From positions 1,045,001 through 1,109,000 of the forward strand of contig NZ_BLAW01000001.1 in assembly GCF_009617895.1 (NCBI RefSeq): a stretch of 64,000 bases of DNA, read 5' to 3'. Below are positions 17,412 through 25,665 of this stretch, piece by piece. Within the stretch, counting starts at the first letter, position 1, and each line of letters starts with the position of its first letter. Origin of the DNA: Prolixibacter sp. SD074. Lineage in GTDB: Bacteria; Bacteroidota; Bacteroidia; Bacteroidales; Prolixibacteraceae. A model generated the notes under the pieces. That model was not told the origin of the DNA. It did no database searches and worked only from the letters and a program-made list of their open reading frames with translations. A program made the translations under genes and the position numbers.

Positions 17412-18809
17412 TTACTTCATAGATGCCTCCTTGTTCACCCGTTCCAATTCGACCGTAAAATGTCGCAAAATGGGCGCTTCGTGGGTGATACTAAATCCAT
17501 GTTTTATCTGGTCCCTGCGGTCGTAAACATTCTTCAATACCGCAGCTACGTAGTGCATATGATTGTTGGTATAAACTCTCCGCGGAATGGCTAAGCGAAC
17601 CAGTTCCAAGGCAGGATAACGGTTTTCCCGCGTATGCGGATCACGGTCGGCCAGCAACGTACCAATCTCCACTCCACGAACGCCACCTTCGAGATACAGC
17701 TCGATGGCCAGCGTCTGGGCAATGTATTCCTCTTTGGGAACATGTGTCAAAAAACGTTTGGCATCTACAAAAACAGCGTGCCCGCCAATGGGTTGCTGGA
17801 CCGGAACACCATATTCGATGAGTTTGTCGCCCAAATATTTCACCTGCTGTATGCGGGTATCCAGATAGTCAAAATCAACCACTTCCTGAAGACCAACAGC
17901 CAACGCATTCATATCGCGGCCACTCATGCCGCCATAGGTTATATACCCTTCGTACATGATGGTATGCATCGAGCATTTGTCTATCATCTCTTTTTCCCGG
18001 AAGGCCATAAAACCACCGATGTTCACCAGGCCATCTTTCTTCGAACTCATGGTCATGCCATCGGAATAAGAAAACATTTCCTGTACGATATCCCTAATCG
18101 GCTTATTCCGGTAACCATGCTCACGCATTTTGATGAAATACGCATTCTCGGCAAAACGAGCTGCATCAAAAATAACCGTGACACCATATTTTTTTGCCAT
18201 CTGGTACACATCCTTCAGGTTCTGCATCGAGACCGGCTGACCTCCGGTCGTATTACAGGTAACCGTCACAATAATCATCGGGATACGCTCCTTTGGATTG
18301 GAAATCAATACATGCTCCAATTTATCCAAATCCACGTTTCCTTTGAACGGATGCTCTTTCGTGGTGTCGTAAGCCTCGTTAATCGTACAGTCGATGGCAT
18401 CGGCATGGCGAAACTCGATATGCCCTTTTGTGGTATCGAAATGAGCATTTCCGGGAATTAAGTCACCAGCCTTAATCAGCGACGAAAACAGCACATTTTC
18501 AGCAGCCCGTCCCTGGTGACTGGGGAGAAAATACTCAAATCCGGTAACGTCTTTAATGGTTTCTTTCAGATGGTAATAGGAAGAAGAACCGGCATAACTT
18601 TCGTCACCGGTCATAATAGCTCCCCATTGGCGATCGCTCATCGCACCTGTCCCACTATCCGTCAGCAGATCGATAAACACTTGCTCGCTCCGGAGGTTAA
18701 ACAGGTTGAATTTCGCTTTCCTGATCCATTCTTCACGCTCTTTCCGGGTACTTTTCCGGATAGGTTCAACCATTTTTATTTTATAGCATTCTGTAAAAGG
18801 TAAATCCAT
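17412..18809 (-). CDS. tnaA: Tryptophanase
   Basis: A 465-residue PLP beta-eliminating lyase that splits L-tryptophan into indole, pyruvate and ammonia. It shares IDLLTDSGTGAMS (residues 46-58), the HQGR motif (98-101), DAARFAENAYF (215-225) and the PLP lysine pair SSKKD (Lys258 the likely Schiff base) with the tryptophanase/tyrosine phenol-lyase family. The stretch GVEIGTLLADRDP matches tryptophanase where tyrosine phenol-lyase has an arginine-containing MERG, so tryptophanase is preferred. It is cytosolic and tetrameric in relatives. No tryptophan permease is adjacent. A leader peptide, promoter and palindrome lie upstream (18887-19020). Confidence 0.88.
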   Translation of the reverse strand: MDLPFTECYKIKMVEPIRKSTRKEREEWIRKAKFNLFNLRSEQVFIDLLTDSGTGAMSDRQWGAIMTGDESYAGSSSYYHLKETIKDVTGFEYFLPSHQGRAAENVLFSSLIKAGDLIPGNAHFDTTKGHIEFRHADAIDCTINEAYDTTKEHPFKGNVDLDKLEHVLISNPKERIPMIIVTVTCNTTGGQPVSMQNLKDVYQMAKKYGVTVIFDAARFAENAYFIKMREHGYRNKPIRDIVQEMFSYSDGMTMSSKKDGLVNIGGFMAFREKEMIDKCSMHTIMYEGYITYGGMSGRDMNALAVGLQEVVDFDYLDTRIQQVKYLGDKLIEYGVPVQQPIGGHAVFVDAKRFLTHVPKEEYIAQTLAIELYLEGGVRGVEIGTLLADRDPHTRENRYPALELVRLAIPRRVYTNNHMHYVAAVLKNVYDRRDQIKHGFSITHEAPILRHFTVELERVNKEASMK

Positions 18810-18886
18810 CTTAATTTTAAATTTAGGGTGTTCAGGTAAAATCCGGCTAAAGCCGAATCAATTGTTATCAATTAGAATGTGATGGA

Positions 18887-18964
18887 TTAATTATAAGAAT
18901 CCCTGTTCTTCAGATTCCGGTACAGCTGAAAAATCAGCCCAAATGTGTAAATGGACATTTTCAT
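18887..18964 (-). CDS. Candidate 25-residue leader peptide of tryptophanase
   Basis: A small frame MKMSIYTFG... to RDSYN-stop begins 22 bp downstream of a TAnnTTTG box. It has a purine-rich AAGGGAG eight bases before its ATG and ends 77 bp before tnaA. In enterobacteria a short peptide (TnaC) controls this gene by ribosome stalling and needs Trp12 and Pro24. This peptide has neither, but has three Tyr. It could be a leader of another type or a chance frame. Confidence 0.4.
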   Translation of the reverse strand: MKMSIYTFGLIFQLYRNLKNRDSYN

Positions 18965-18986
18965 GTTAACTCCCTTACTTATGTTA

Positions 18987-18994
18987 CAAATATA
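18987..18994 (-). promoter_or_regulatory. tnaA: Candidate -7 promoter box of the tryptophanase unit
   Basis: On the minus strand TATATTTG matches the Bacteroidota -7 consensus TAnnTTTG exactly and lies just ahead of the leader frame. A TTG at -33 is not evident; the palindrome at 19004-19020 occupies that region. Confidence 0.45.
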
Positions 18995-19003
18995 GGGAAT
19001 GAA

Positions 19004-19020
19004 ACAGGCGCAGTGCCTGT
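19004..19020. promoter_or_regulatory. Palindrome upstream of the tryptophanase promoter box
   Basis: ACAGGC and GCCTGT are separated by five bases and lie ten bases upstream of the -7 box, where a regulator could overlap the -33 region. Perfect six-base arms; operator role is inferred. Confidence 0.35.
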
Positions 19021-19064
19021 AAAGGAGGAGAAAAGGGTAATGCCAATTTTTATTTTACAGAAGG

Positions 19065-19456
19065 TTATTCTACCCGGGTGGGATGCGAAAAACAACGGTT
19101 ATTTCCGTAAATTACATTGATTTTTCCCGGAAGGAACTGCAATGTATAATGTCCACGTTTCAGTGTCTCTCCGTCGGGTCCACCCGGAATAGGCTTGTTG
19201 GGACCGAAGATAATTTGTCGTGCAGTTTGCGTCGTTACATGTTTGTCACGAATGAAGTTTCCATTGTACAAACCTGTAAAATTTCGGAGTATCCTCAACA
19301 GCCCTATTCGTCGAATAACTGTTACCTGGAATTCACCGTTGTCATAAATAACTCCCGAAGCGTGTATCATAACCACCTCGGTTGAATTTTCCTATCCCGG
19401 TGCCGGCGCTGAAAAGAATGGCTTCAATAGCCTTTTGGTAATCATCAGGTATTCCA
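19065..19456 (-). pseudogene. Decayed diacylglycerol-kinase-like (YegS/DagK family) fragment
   Basis: Two frames on the minus strand carry pieces of a lipid kinase. Near 19455-19395 a frame reads FGIPDDYQKAIEAI and IGKFN, typical of the middle of YegS-like kinases. From about 19380 a second frame gives SGVIYDNGEFQVTVI, LLRILRNFTGLYNG and, later, a PDGE motif, typical of the C-terminal beta domain. The N-terminal GTxND catalytic part is absent and a frame shift with internal loss separates the pieces. It abuts the Mut7-C gene end and overlaps its last codons. Confidence 0.6.
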
Positions 19457-20227
19457 AACGTCCGAATCCTTTGGATTCATTTTATCGAGGAATTCGTCAA
19501 TGAACAGGTTCATATGGGCAAAATGGGAACCTTCCCAAAATATCTTGCCACAGTTGGTGCAACGATAAAACTGGTCGTAGTAACGGCGGGTACCGGTTTC
19601 AAGTTCTTTCGCTACTTCCCCTTTGGGCACTTCCTTCAAGTGTCCATTACAATGCATACACCGGGTAAACGGACGAATAGCCCGAAAGAGATCAAAGTGA
19701 TTAATCACTTCCGAAAGTTGTTTTTTGGAATGCTGTGAACGGAGCCAGTAACCATACAATACGCGCTTATATTTCAGGATACCCAAATCACGGGTCAGTA
19801 CAATCCGGTTTTCTGCTTCCGCAATATTGGCAATCACATCGTCATCCATCTGGTTACGATACATCGTATCGAAACCCAGCATACGCAGGTATTTGGCCAG
19901 TTTACCCAAATGAACATCCAGTATGAAACGTATCTCTTCAGATAATACCGGACGAAGATGAATAATGGAAGTATCGTCTAACAATTTAGCTGCCGGATAA
20001 ACATTCACCAGGTCACCAGAAGAAAGTGGTGCTTCGAACCTAACTGAATGGCCGTTTATGGTCAGAACATCAATCTCGACATGGGGAATACCCACCGATT
20101 CCACCGCATCCTTCACTGTTTGCCCCAATCGAAGCTTTACCCTAAAAGGTTTTTGCCGGTAATCGGATGACAGAAAGTCATTCAGGTTACCAAAAGCACG
20201 AATCCATATAAAAGAAAGTTTTTTCAT
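19445..20227 (-). CDS. Mut7-C RNase-domain protein with ubiquitin-like N-terminus
   Basis: A 260-residue protein with an N-terminal ubiquitin/ThiS-like domain (about 1-85, with FRVKLRLGQTVKDAV and GDLVNVYPA) fused to a Mut7-C PIN-like RNase domain (about 100-170, FILDVHLGKLAKYLRMLGFD and RIVLTRDLGIL) and a C-terminal zinc ribbon (CMHC near 192 and CTNC near 228). This three-part layout is typical of the Mut7-C family. Acidic residues in DVHLGKLA, LTRDLG and the start match the PIN-type active site. Cellular RNA target unknown; it is cytosolic and stands divergent to yebC. Confidence 0.85.
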   Translation of the reverse strand: MKKLSFIWIRAFGNLNDFLSSDYRQKPFRVKLRLGQTVKDAVESVGIPHVEIDVLTINGHSVRFEAPLSSGDLVNVYPAAKLLDDTSIIHLRPVLSEEIRFILDVHLGKLAKYLRMLGFDTMYRNQMDDDVIANIAEAENRIVLTRDLGILKYKRVLYGYWLRSQHSKKQLSEVINHFDLFRAIRPFTRCMHCNGHLKEVPKGEVAKELETGTRRYYDQFYRCTNCGKIFWEGSHFAHMNLFIDEFLDKMNPKDSDVWNT

Positions 20228-20352
20228 CGGACCGTCTTGTTATCAAAGATAAGAAATCCTTCTACGGGAATCCGGAATTTCATTTTTTATGGATAATACG
20301 GTGACTTTTACCGTCATTTTTGGGCTTGCACAAGAATAAATTAAAAATCTTT

Positions 20353-20360
20353 TAAATTTG
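20353..20360 (+). promoter_or_regulatory. Candidate -7 box upstream of yebC
   Basis: TAAATTTG fits the TAnnTTTG consensus and lies 46 bp before the yebC start. A TTG occurs 24 bases upstream, slightly further than the usual 19-21. Confidence 0.35.
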
Positions 20361-20405
20361 CACCCTGAAAAATCACAAAACTCAATATCTGTAAGAAAAT
20401 AACGT

Positions 20406-20909
20406 ATGGGGCGCGCCTTTGAATACCGCAAGGCCAGGAAGCTGAAACGCTGGGGCACCATGGCCAAAACTTTCACCAAACTGGGAAAAGAAATTGCTAT
20501 CGCTGTTAAGGCCAATGGCCCCGAGCCGGCCGCCAACTCGCGCCTGAGGGCGCTGATTCAAAACGCGAAAGCGGCCAATATGCCCAAGGATAACGTGGAA
20601 CGGGCAATTAAACGGGCTATATCGAAAGATCAGGCCGATTATAAAGAGTTGGTTTACGAAGGCTACGGACCGTACGGTATTGCCGTATTGGTGGAAACTG
20701 CCACCGACAACCCCACCCGCACCGTTGCCAATGTGCGCAGTTATTTTAACAAGTGCAACGGCTCGCTGGGTACTTCGGGCTCGGTTGACTTCATGTTCGG
20801 GCACAAATGCAACTTCAAGGTAAAAGGCAAAGAAGGCCTCGACCTGGAAGAGCTGGAACTGGAACTGATTGATTTTGGGGTTCAGGAAATCTTCGCCGAG
20901 GATGAATAA
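20406..20909 (+). CDS. yebC: YebC/PmpR family protein, C-terminally truncated
   Basis: A 167-residue protein with the family start MGRAFEYRKARK and the conserved blocks KNAKAANMPKDNVERAIKRA-like (about 57-76), VYEGYGPYGIAVLVE (83-97) and NKCNGSLGTSGSV (117-129). YebC proteins help ribosomes pass proline stretches or regulate transcription. Normal length is about 235-250, but here a stop follows EIFAEDE and no remnant of the last 70 residues can be seen downstream. Domain 3 is therefore incomplete. It may be non-functional or a natural short form. Confidence 0.85.
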   Translation: MGRAFEYRKARKLKRWGTMAKTFTKLGKEIAIAVKANGPEPAANSRLRALIQNAKAANMPKDNVERAIKRAISKDQADYKELVYEGYGPYGIAVLVETATDNPTRTVANVRSYFNKCNGSLGTSGSVDFMFGHKCNFKVKGKEGLDLEELELELIDFGVQEIFAEDE

Positions 20910-21071
20910 TGTGCAATGAATAATATCTATGATTAAAACCTGTTTCATAATACCCGGGGAAAGAAATTTTTTACCCATATTACTACACCCAATCATGTAA
21001 AACTGAAACACCACATATAACCGGTTAAACGCAACCGGCGGACGAACGGGAACCCTAATAAAACCTGCGTG

Positions 21072-22721
21072 ATGAAACACAGCGCCAAAACCAAAGAAGA
21101 ACTCATTACCGGATTGCAGGAATTGCAACAGAAGTACCAATCGCTAAAGAAACAATACGACAAAAACATCGCTTTCCGGAAGCAGGCAGATTTGAATTTG
21201 CAGAGAAGCGAAGAACGCCTTCGCGACATCAGCCAAACCGACTGGGTGTGGGAAGTCGACGAAAAAGGTGTTTACACCTACACATCGCAAACCGGCATCG
21301 ACATGTTCGGCTCGTCGCCGGATGATATCATCGGGAAGGCCCCCTTCGATTTTATGCCTCCGGAAGAAAAGGAGCGGATCGCCCCGCTGTTTGCGGAAAT
21401 GATGGCCCAAAAGGCCATCATCAAAGATTTGGAGAACTGGAACATTAAAAAGGATGGCGAATTGTGTTGCATCCTCACCAATGGCGTTCCCATTCTCGAC
21501 GAACAAGGAAACCTGGAAGGATACCGGGGCATCGACCGGGACATCACCAAATGGAAGAATGCCGAAGCCGAAATCAAACGCATGAATGAAGAGCTGTTGA
21601 TCAGCAATGCCGAAAAGGACAAATTCTTCTCCATCATCGCGCACGATTTGCGCAGCCCGTTCAACAGTTTTTTGGGCCTCACCCAAATTATGGCAGAAAA
21701 CCTGCAAGACTTCACTATGGAGGAGATACGGAAGTTCACCCTCACGATGCGCGATTCGGTCTCCCATCTGTACCGCTTACTCGAAAACCTGCTGCAATGG
21801 TCACGGATGCAGCAGGGCATGATTTTGTTCAACCCGGAAGTGATTCCCCTCTGCTCCATCATCATGGAAAGCTTGGATATTGTGGCTGAACCGGCCCAAA
21901 CAAAAGAGATTGAAATTACCTGTACCATTCCCAACAATCTTGAGGTACTGGCCGATGTCAGTGTGGTGCAGACCATCATCCGGAACCTGGTTTCCAATGC
22001 GATAAAATTCACGCCAAGGGGCGGAAAAGTAGACATTGCGGCCAAAGTGTTGCCCAACCATTTTATCGAAATAGCAGTTGCCGATACGGGGATTGGAATG
22101 GACAGGGAAATGTTGGACAAACTCTTCCACCTCGACGGTAAAGTCAACCGCGAAGGAACCGAAGGAGAGGCCAGCACCGGACTCGGTTTGATTCTCTGCA
22201 AAGAGTTCATCGAAAAACAAGGCGGAAAGCTCTGGGTGGAAAGTGAAGTTGGAAAAGGCTCTGTCTTCTATTTCACCCTGCCATTTGCCGAAGGACCGGA
22301 AGAGCGAAACCTGGGCGAAAACGAAGCCTACGTTGTCGAACCGGACGATGAGAACGGACAACTGAAAGTGCTGATTGCCGAAGACGATGAAACATCGGAG
22401 TTGATAATATCCATTGCAGTGAAAATGTTTGGAAATGAAATTCTCCTGGCCAAAACCTGTGAGGAGGCGGTAGAAATTTCCCGCAACAATCCCGACATCG
22501 ACTTGATTTTGATGGATGTGCAAATGGCCGGGTTGGATGGTTATGAAGCTACCCGGCAGATACGGGAATTTAATAAGAATGTTATCGTTGTTGCCTTAAC
22601 AGGATTTGGCCTTACCGGCGAGCGCGAAAAAGCCATCCAGGCGGGATGCAACGATTATTTCGCGAAACCCGTGAACAAGTACAAACTAAAAGCCGTCCGG
22701 CAGAAGTATTTCAGTAAATAA
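21072..22721 (+). CDS. PAS hybrid histidine kinase with receiver domain
   Basis: A 549-residue cytosolic sensor. Order: short coiled coil (5-45), PAS/PAC domain (about 48-165, ending with the GYRGIDRDIT hallmark), HisKA with the phospho-acceptor His in FFSIIAHDLRSPF (about residue 192), HATPase (N box NLVSNAIKF, G boxes DTGIGM and STGLGL) and a C-terminal receiver with the phospho-Asp in LILMDVQMAGLDG (about 477). There are no membrane segments, so the signal is likely internal. A GTG one codon upstream is also usable. No cognate output regulator is adjacent. Confidence 0.9.
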   Translation: MKHSAKTKEELITGLQELQQKYQSLKKQYDKNIAFRKQADLNLQRSEERLRDISQTDWVWEVDEKGVYTYTSQTGIDMFGSSPDDIIGKAPFDFMPPEEKERIAPLFAEMMAQKAIIKDLENWNIKKDGELCCILTNGVPILDEQGNLEGYRGIDRDITKWKNAEAEIKRMNEELLISNAEKDKFFSIIAHDLRSPFNSFLGLTQIMAENLQDFTMEEIRKFTLTMRDSVSHLYRLLENLLQWSRMQQGMILFNPEVIPLCSIIMESLDIVAEPAQTKEIEITCTIPNNLEVLADVSVVQTIIRNLVSNAIKFTPRGGKVDIAAKVLPNHFIEIAVADTGIGMDREMLDKLFHLDGKVNREGTEGEASTGLGLILCKEFIEKQGGKLWVESEVGKGSVFYFTLPFAEGPEERNLGENEAYVVEPDDENGQLKVLIAEDDETSELIISIAVKMFGNEILLAKTCEEAVEISRNNPDIDLILMDVQMAGLDGYEATRQIREFNKNVIVVALTGFGLTGEREKAIQAGCNDYFAKPVNKYKLKAVRQKYFSK

Positions 22722-22905
22722 ACGAACCATACCCCCAACCCTCTATCCCGACAGATTTCGAAAACCGGCCGGGATTTTCTTTGCAGGAAGATTGGGCTAA
22801 AGCCCGGCATGTAACGACCCCTGTGAGTTGAATAATACGAAGCCCCCAATAAATATTCAACCCTCTTCAGTTTGCCGTGAAGTAACGACATTCCTGCCCC
22901 CATTA

Positions 22906-22935
22906 CCCCGTCAGTGGTTGGAAACTCCGACAGGG
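22906..22935 (+). repeat. Dispersed intergenic repeat, copy 2
   Basis: Reads CCCCGTCAGTGGTTGGAAAC then TCCGACAGGG and resembles the copy at 10736-10767 in opposite orientation. The 22722-23014 gap also holds a GGCTAAAGCC element at about 22796, similar to CGGCTAAAGCCG at 18844. Nothing coding was recognised in this gap. Confidence 0.4.
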
Positions 22936-23014
22936 TGCGGCCCGATGAAAGCCCGGAGCCCTGGGCAGATGCAATTTTTCGATCTAAAAGTTTTTAGAGA
23001 TGCGATCAGAAATG

Positions 23015-23455
23015 GTTTTGCTCCATAAAAATTTTGATGGACCGATGTTTTTTGCTCTGTGTGACCAGTTGTGGCAGTCGGGCAACCCGGAGGAGTCGGC
23101 CCTAGCCTGCAATTGGTCCTAATATCTCCGGGAACAGTACACTCCCGGGGATTTTAGGGTGTTTGAGAAGCGTGTATCATATTGCGTAAACAACCGGGCT
23201 TCGTGCAATACGCGGTGCAATCTCACCGTTGCGGACTTTGTAATGATGTACCCGGAGTTTCCGGCCCAATTAAGGGAGTTTGCCACCTCAAAGAGCCGTT
23301 GGATGAAACGCACTGCTGCTGTTTCGTTGATTATCCCCACACGAAGAGTCCTTTTTTTGAAAGGCACATTAGCCATCGCTGACATTTTACTCCCCGATGC
23401 CGACGACCTGGTACAAAAAGGTTACCGTTAGATGCTGAAAGCTGCCAGGGATAAC
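23015..23455 (+). pseudogene. Decayed DNA alkylation repair (AlkD-like) gene
   Basis: In one frame the text matches the C-terminal half of COG4912/AlkD-type HEAT-repeat glycosylases: LCDQLWQSGNPEESALACNW, a YLREQY block, FEKRV-YCVNN, MYPEF, SRWMKRTAAVSLI, and LAIADILLPDADDLVQKGY. A stop interrupts after CNWS (TAA, family has Tyr) and another replaces the Trp after QKGYR (TAG), followed by MLKAARDN and a third stop. The N-terminal half is not visible. Nonsense codons without frame shift suggest slow decay. Confidence 0.65.
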
Positions 23456-23578
23456 TGATTTTGTTTCTGCCAATACTATTTTGGGGAAGGAAGAAATGGG
23501 CACATTCCTGTGATGCTTCGCCAAAATGCTTAATTTTGTTGGCTTATTCCAATCGTTTGTATCCATAAAAACAGATGT

Positions 23579-24232
23579 ATGCCCTTTAAAGGAATTATTT
23601 TTGATTTGGATGGTACGTTGCTCGACACCATTGAAGATATTGCCGATTCGATGAACCGGGTACTCCGCGAAAATGACCTCCCAACGCACGACACAGAAGC
23701 GTACCAGCTGTTCACCGGTAGCGGCATCAAAAATATGGTAAGGAAAGCCCTCCCCGAATCGCACCGGGACGAAGCAACGATTCAGGCTTATTTCGAAACG
23801 ATGTACAATCTTTATAAGGAAAACTGTGTCAACAAAACCAAGCCGTACGACGGGATTACGGATATGCTGGACGAACTCGCTAGTCGCAATTTAAAACTCG
23901 CCATCCTGTCGAATAAAGCAGATGAAATGACGCAAAAGACCGCCAGGGCGCTGCTTCCCGCCGAATATTTCGATATTATCTCTGGCCTGACGGATGAAGC
24001 TTTAAAAAAGCCCAACCCGCAAAAAGCGCTTCAGATGAGTAATGATATGGGTGTCGATCCAAAAGAGATGATTTACGTGGGCGACACGGACGTGGATATG
24101 CAAACCGCCAGTAATGCCGGGATGTATGCCGTGGGTGTTTTATGGGGTTTTCGTGGCGAAGAAGAGCTGCGTGCCAACGGTGCGCAAAAAGTGCTCAAAA
24201 ATTCTTCAGAACTTATGGATTTGTTTGATTAA
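23579..24232 (+). CDS. HAD hydrolase, phosphoglycolate phosphatase-like
   Basis: A 217-residue HAD-superfamily phosphatase. It has the nucleophile motif DLDGTLLD at residues 9-16, motif II serine in AILSNK (about 108), a lysine in KPNPQ (about 141) and the acidic motif GDTDVDM (about 167-173). The inserted alpha-helical cap after motif I fits phosphoglycolate phosphatase (Gph) and related enzymes. It is cytosolic. A TAATTTTG box, matching the -7 consensus, lies at 23531. It ends 94 bp before the converging aldo/keto reductase, with a shared terminator between. Confidence 0.85.
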   Translation: MPFKGIIFDLDGTLLDTIEDIADSMNRVLRENDLPTHDTEAYQLFTGSGIKNMVRKALPESHRDEATIQAYFETMYNLYKENCVNKTKPYDGITDMLDELASRNLKLAILSNKADEMTQKTARALLPAEYFDIISGLTDEALKKPNPQKALQMSNDMGVDPKEMIYVGDTDVDMQTASNAGMYAVGVLWGFRGEEELRANGAQKVLKNSSELMDLFD

Positions 24233-24270
24233 CGCAATGTCTCCAACTACTACACAAAGATTTGCTAAAT

Positions 24271-24313
24271 AAAAAAAGCTCCCCTGCTTATAGCAAAGGA
24301 GCTTTTATTTTGT
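24271..24313. terminator. Bidirectional terminator between HAD and aldo/keto reductase genes
   Basis: AAAAGCTCC and GGAGCTTTT pair around a 15-base loop, with A-run before and T-run after, so it can stop transcription from both converging genes. Confidence 0.8.
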
Positions 24314-24325
24314 TTCGATAATTTT

Positions 24326-25315
24326 TTACAACATCGGTGGCACCGGTTTGGTGCCCATAATTTCGTCAATCCGGTCTTTCACATCCGGCGTCAGTTTCGG
24401 GTACACTTCCAGCGCTTTCAGGTTTTCTTCCAGCTGTTCTTTTCGGGTCGCACCTAAAATAGCGGTCGTAACATCCGGGTTACTAATCGTCCAGGCAATT
24501 GACAAAGTCGCCAGCGAGGTTCCCAGCTCGTCTGCCACTTTCTGCAGGTTCCGGACCCGTTCAATTTTATTGTCGTTCAGGATGTTGTTCTTCAGCCATT
24601 CCATCTGTTTGTCATCCAAACGCGAACCTTTCGGGATTCCGTCGTTGTATTTTCCCGTAAGGAGACCCGAAGCCAGCGGACTCCAGATGGTCGTACCCAA
24701 ACCGACATCCTCGAATATCGTGAGGTAATCTTTTTCGAGCTTGGTCCGCTCGAAGAGGTTGTATTGCGGCTGCTCCATGGTCGGGCCAATCAGACGATAT
24801 TTTTCGGCTACCATGAACGCCTCCATAATCTCTGCAGCGCTCCATTCCGATGTTCCCCAATAGAGAATTTTTCCCTGCTGAATCAAATGATTCATGGTCC
24901 AAACCACCTCTTCAATGGGAGTTTCCTTATCGGGACGGTGGCAGAAGTACAAATCAAGGTAATCTGTTTGCAAACGCTGCAACGCTTCGTTACAGGCTTC
25001 TACCAGGTGCTTGCGCGAGAGTCCGCGTTGTGTGGGCTTATTATCTTCGCCGTGAATACCAAAAAACACCTTGCTCGAAACCACATACGAAGTACGGTCC
25101 CACTGCTTCTTTTTCAAGACACGTCCCATCATTTTTTCGCTTTCGCCCATGGCATAGGCTTCGGCATTATCGAAAAAGTTGATGCCGTGGTCGTAAGCCA
25201 GTCCCATCAGCATATCAGCTTTGTTGTCATCGATTTGCTGATGGAATGTTACCCAGCTTCCCAGCGATAATGTACTTAGCTTTAATCCGGATTTTCCGAG
25301 TCTTCTATATTCCAT
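24326..25315 (-). CDS. Aldo/keto reductase, potassium-channel beta-subunit-like
   Basis: A 329-residue NADPH-dependent oxidoreductase of the AKR6/YghZ-like group. The catalytic tetrad is visible: Asp and Tyr in FFDNAEAYAMGESE (about 51-58), Lys in VSSKVFFG (about 82) and His in YFCHRPD (about 126). The phrase LWDxx-type beta-subunit marker WGTSEWS and the C-terminal LGATRKEQL fit the voltage-gated channel beta family. It is cytosolic and single-gene. Substrate is unknown; methylglyoxal-type aldehydes are typical for relatives. Confidence 0.88.
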   Translation of the reverse strand: MEYRRLGKSGLKLSTLSLGSWVTFHQQIDDNKADMLMGLAYDHGINFFDNAEAYAMGESEKMMGRVLKKKQWDRTSYVVSSKVFFGIHGEDNKPTQRGLSRKHLVEACNEALQRLQTDYLDLYFCHRPDKETPIEEVVWTMNHLIQQGKILYWGTSEWSAAEIMEAFMVAEKYRLIGPTMEQPQYNLFERTKLEKDYLTIFEDVGLGTTIWSPLASGLLTGKYNDGIPKGSRLDDKQMEWLKNNILNDNKIERVRNLQKVADELGTSLATLSIAWTISNPDVTTAILGATRKEQLEENLKALEVYPKLTPDVKDRIDEIMGTKPVPPML

Positions 25316-25459
25316 TTTTTTTTATATTTTGATTTTATAAGGTTTCGAATGAAACTCCTACCGGGAAAAACAAAAGAAAAAAGGAAAGGTTCAGAAGGCT
25401 GTGTTTGTGTATCCCCGGGGAAACATTAAAACGCTATGCCTTCCTTCTACAACACTAAA

Positions 25460-25601
25460 ACCGCTACGCGGTATTCGGTCGCCAAATTCTCCTTTCCAAT
25501 TTACCATTTCAATGATTACCTTCATTCGCGTACGACTTGCCCGTAGGGCATCAAGTATTGTAGCAACAGCGGCCACCACCGGAAAAATTTACGCCGTAGG
25601 C
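25460..25601. repeat. Cluster of short GC hairpins (REP-like) between genes
   Basis: Three small palindromes with three-base loops occur in a row: ACCGC-TAC-GCGGT (25460-25472), TGCCC-GTA-GGGCA (25538-25550) and GCC-GTA-GGC (25593-25601). The last two are each followed by a similar TATTGTAGCAA / CATTGTACAAA stretch. The 25316-25665 interval shows no credible coding region. Confidence 0.4.
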
Positions 25602-25665
25602 ATTGTACAAATGAAGTTATTATGCATCACCTGCCGGGAAATTTATTCACTTCACCGACATTTTT

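Noticed and set aside
17634-18461. 275-residue plus-strand frame over tryptophanase
   Set aside because: Long only because the enzyme's codon use avoids stops on the other strand; no domain and no conserved motif.
17412-18809. Tyrosine phenol-lyase instead of tryptophanase
   Set aside because: The stretch GVEIGTLL matches tryptophanase, whereas tyrosine phenol-lyase has an arginine-containing MERG there.
19990-20045. TTCGAA-like text suggestive of a tRNA T-loop near 20033
   Set aside because: No acceptor stem, anticodon arm or CCA context around it; it lies inside the Mut7-C gene.
20382-21140. 252-residue minus-strand frame across yebC
   Set aside because: Overlaps the clear yebC coding sequence; the residues have no family features.
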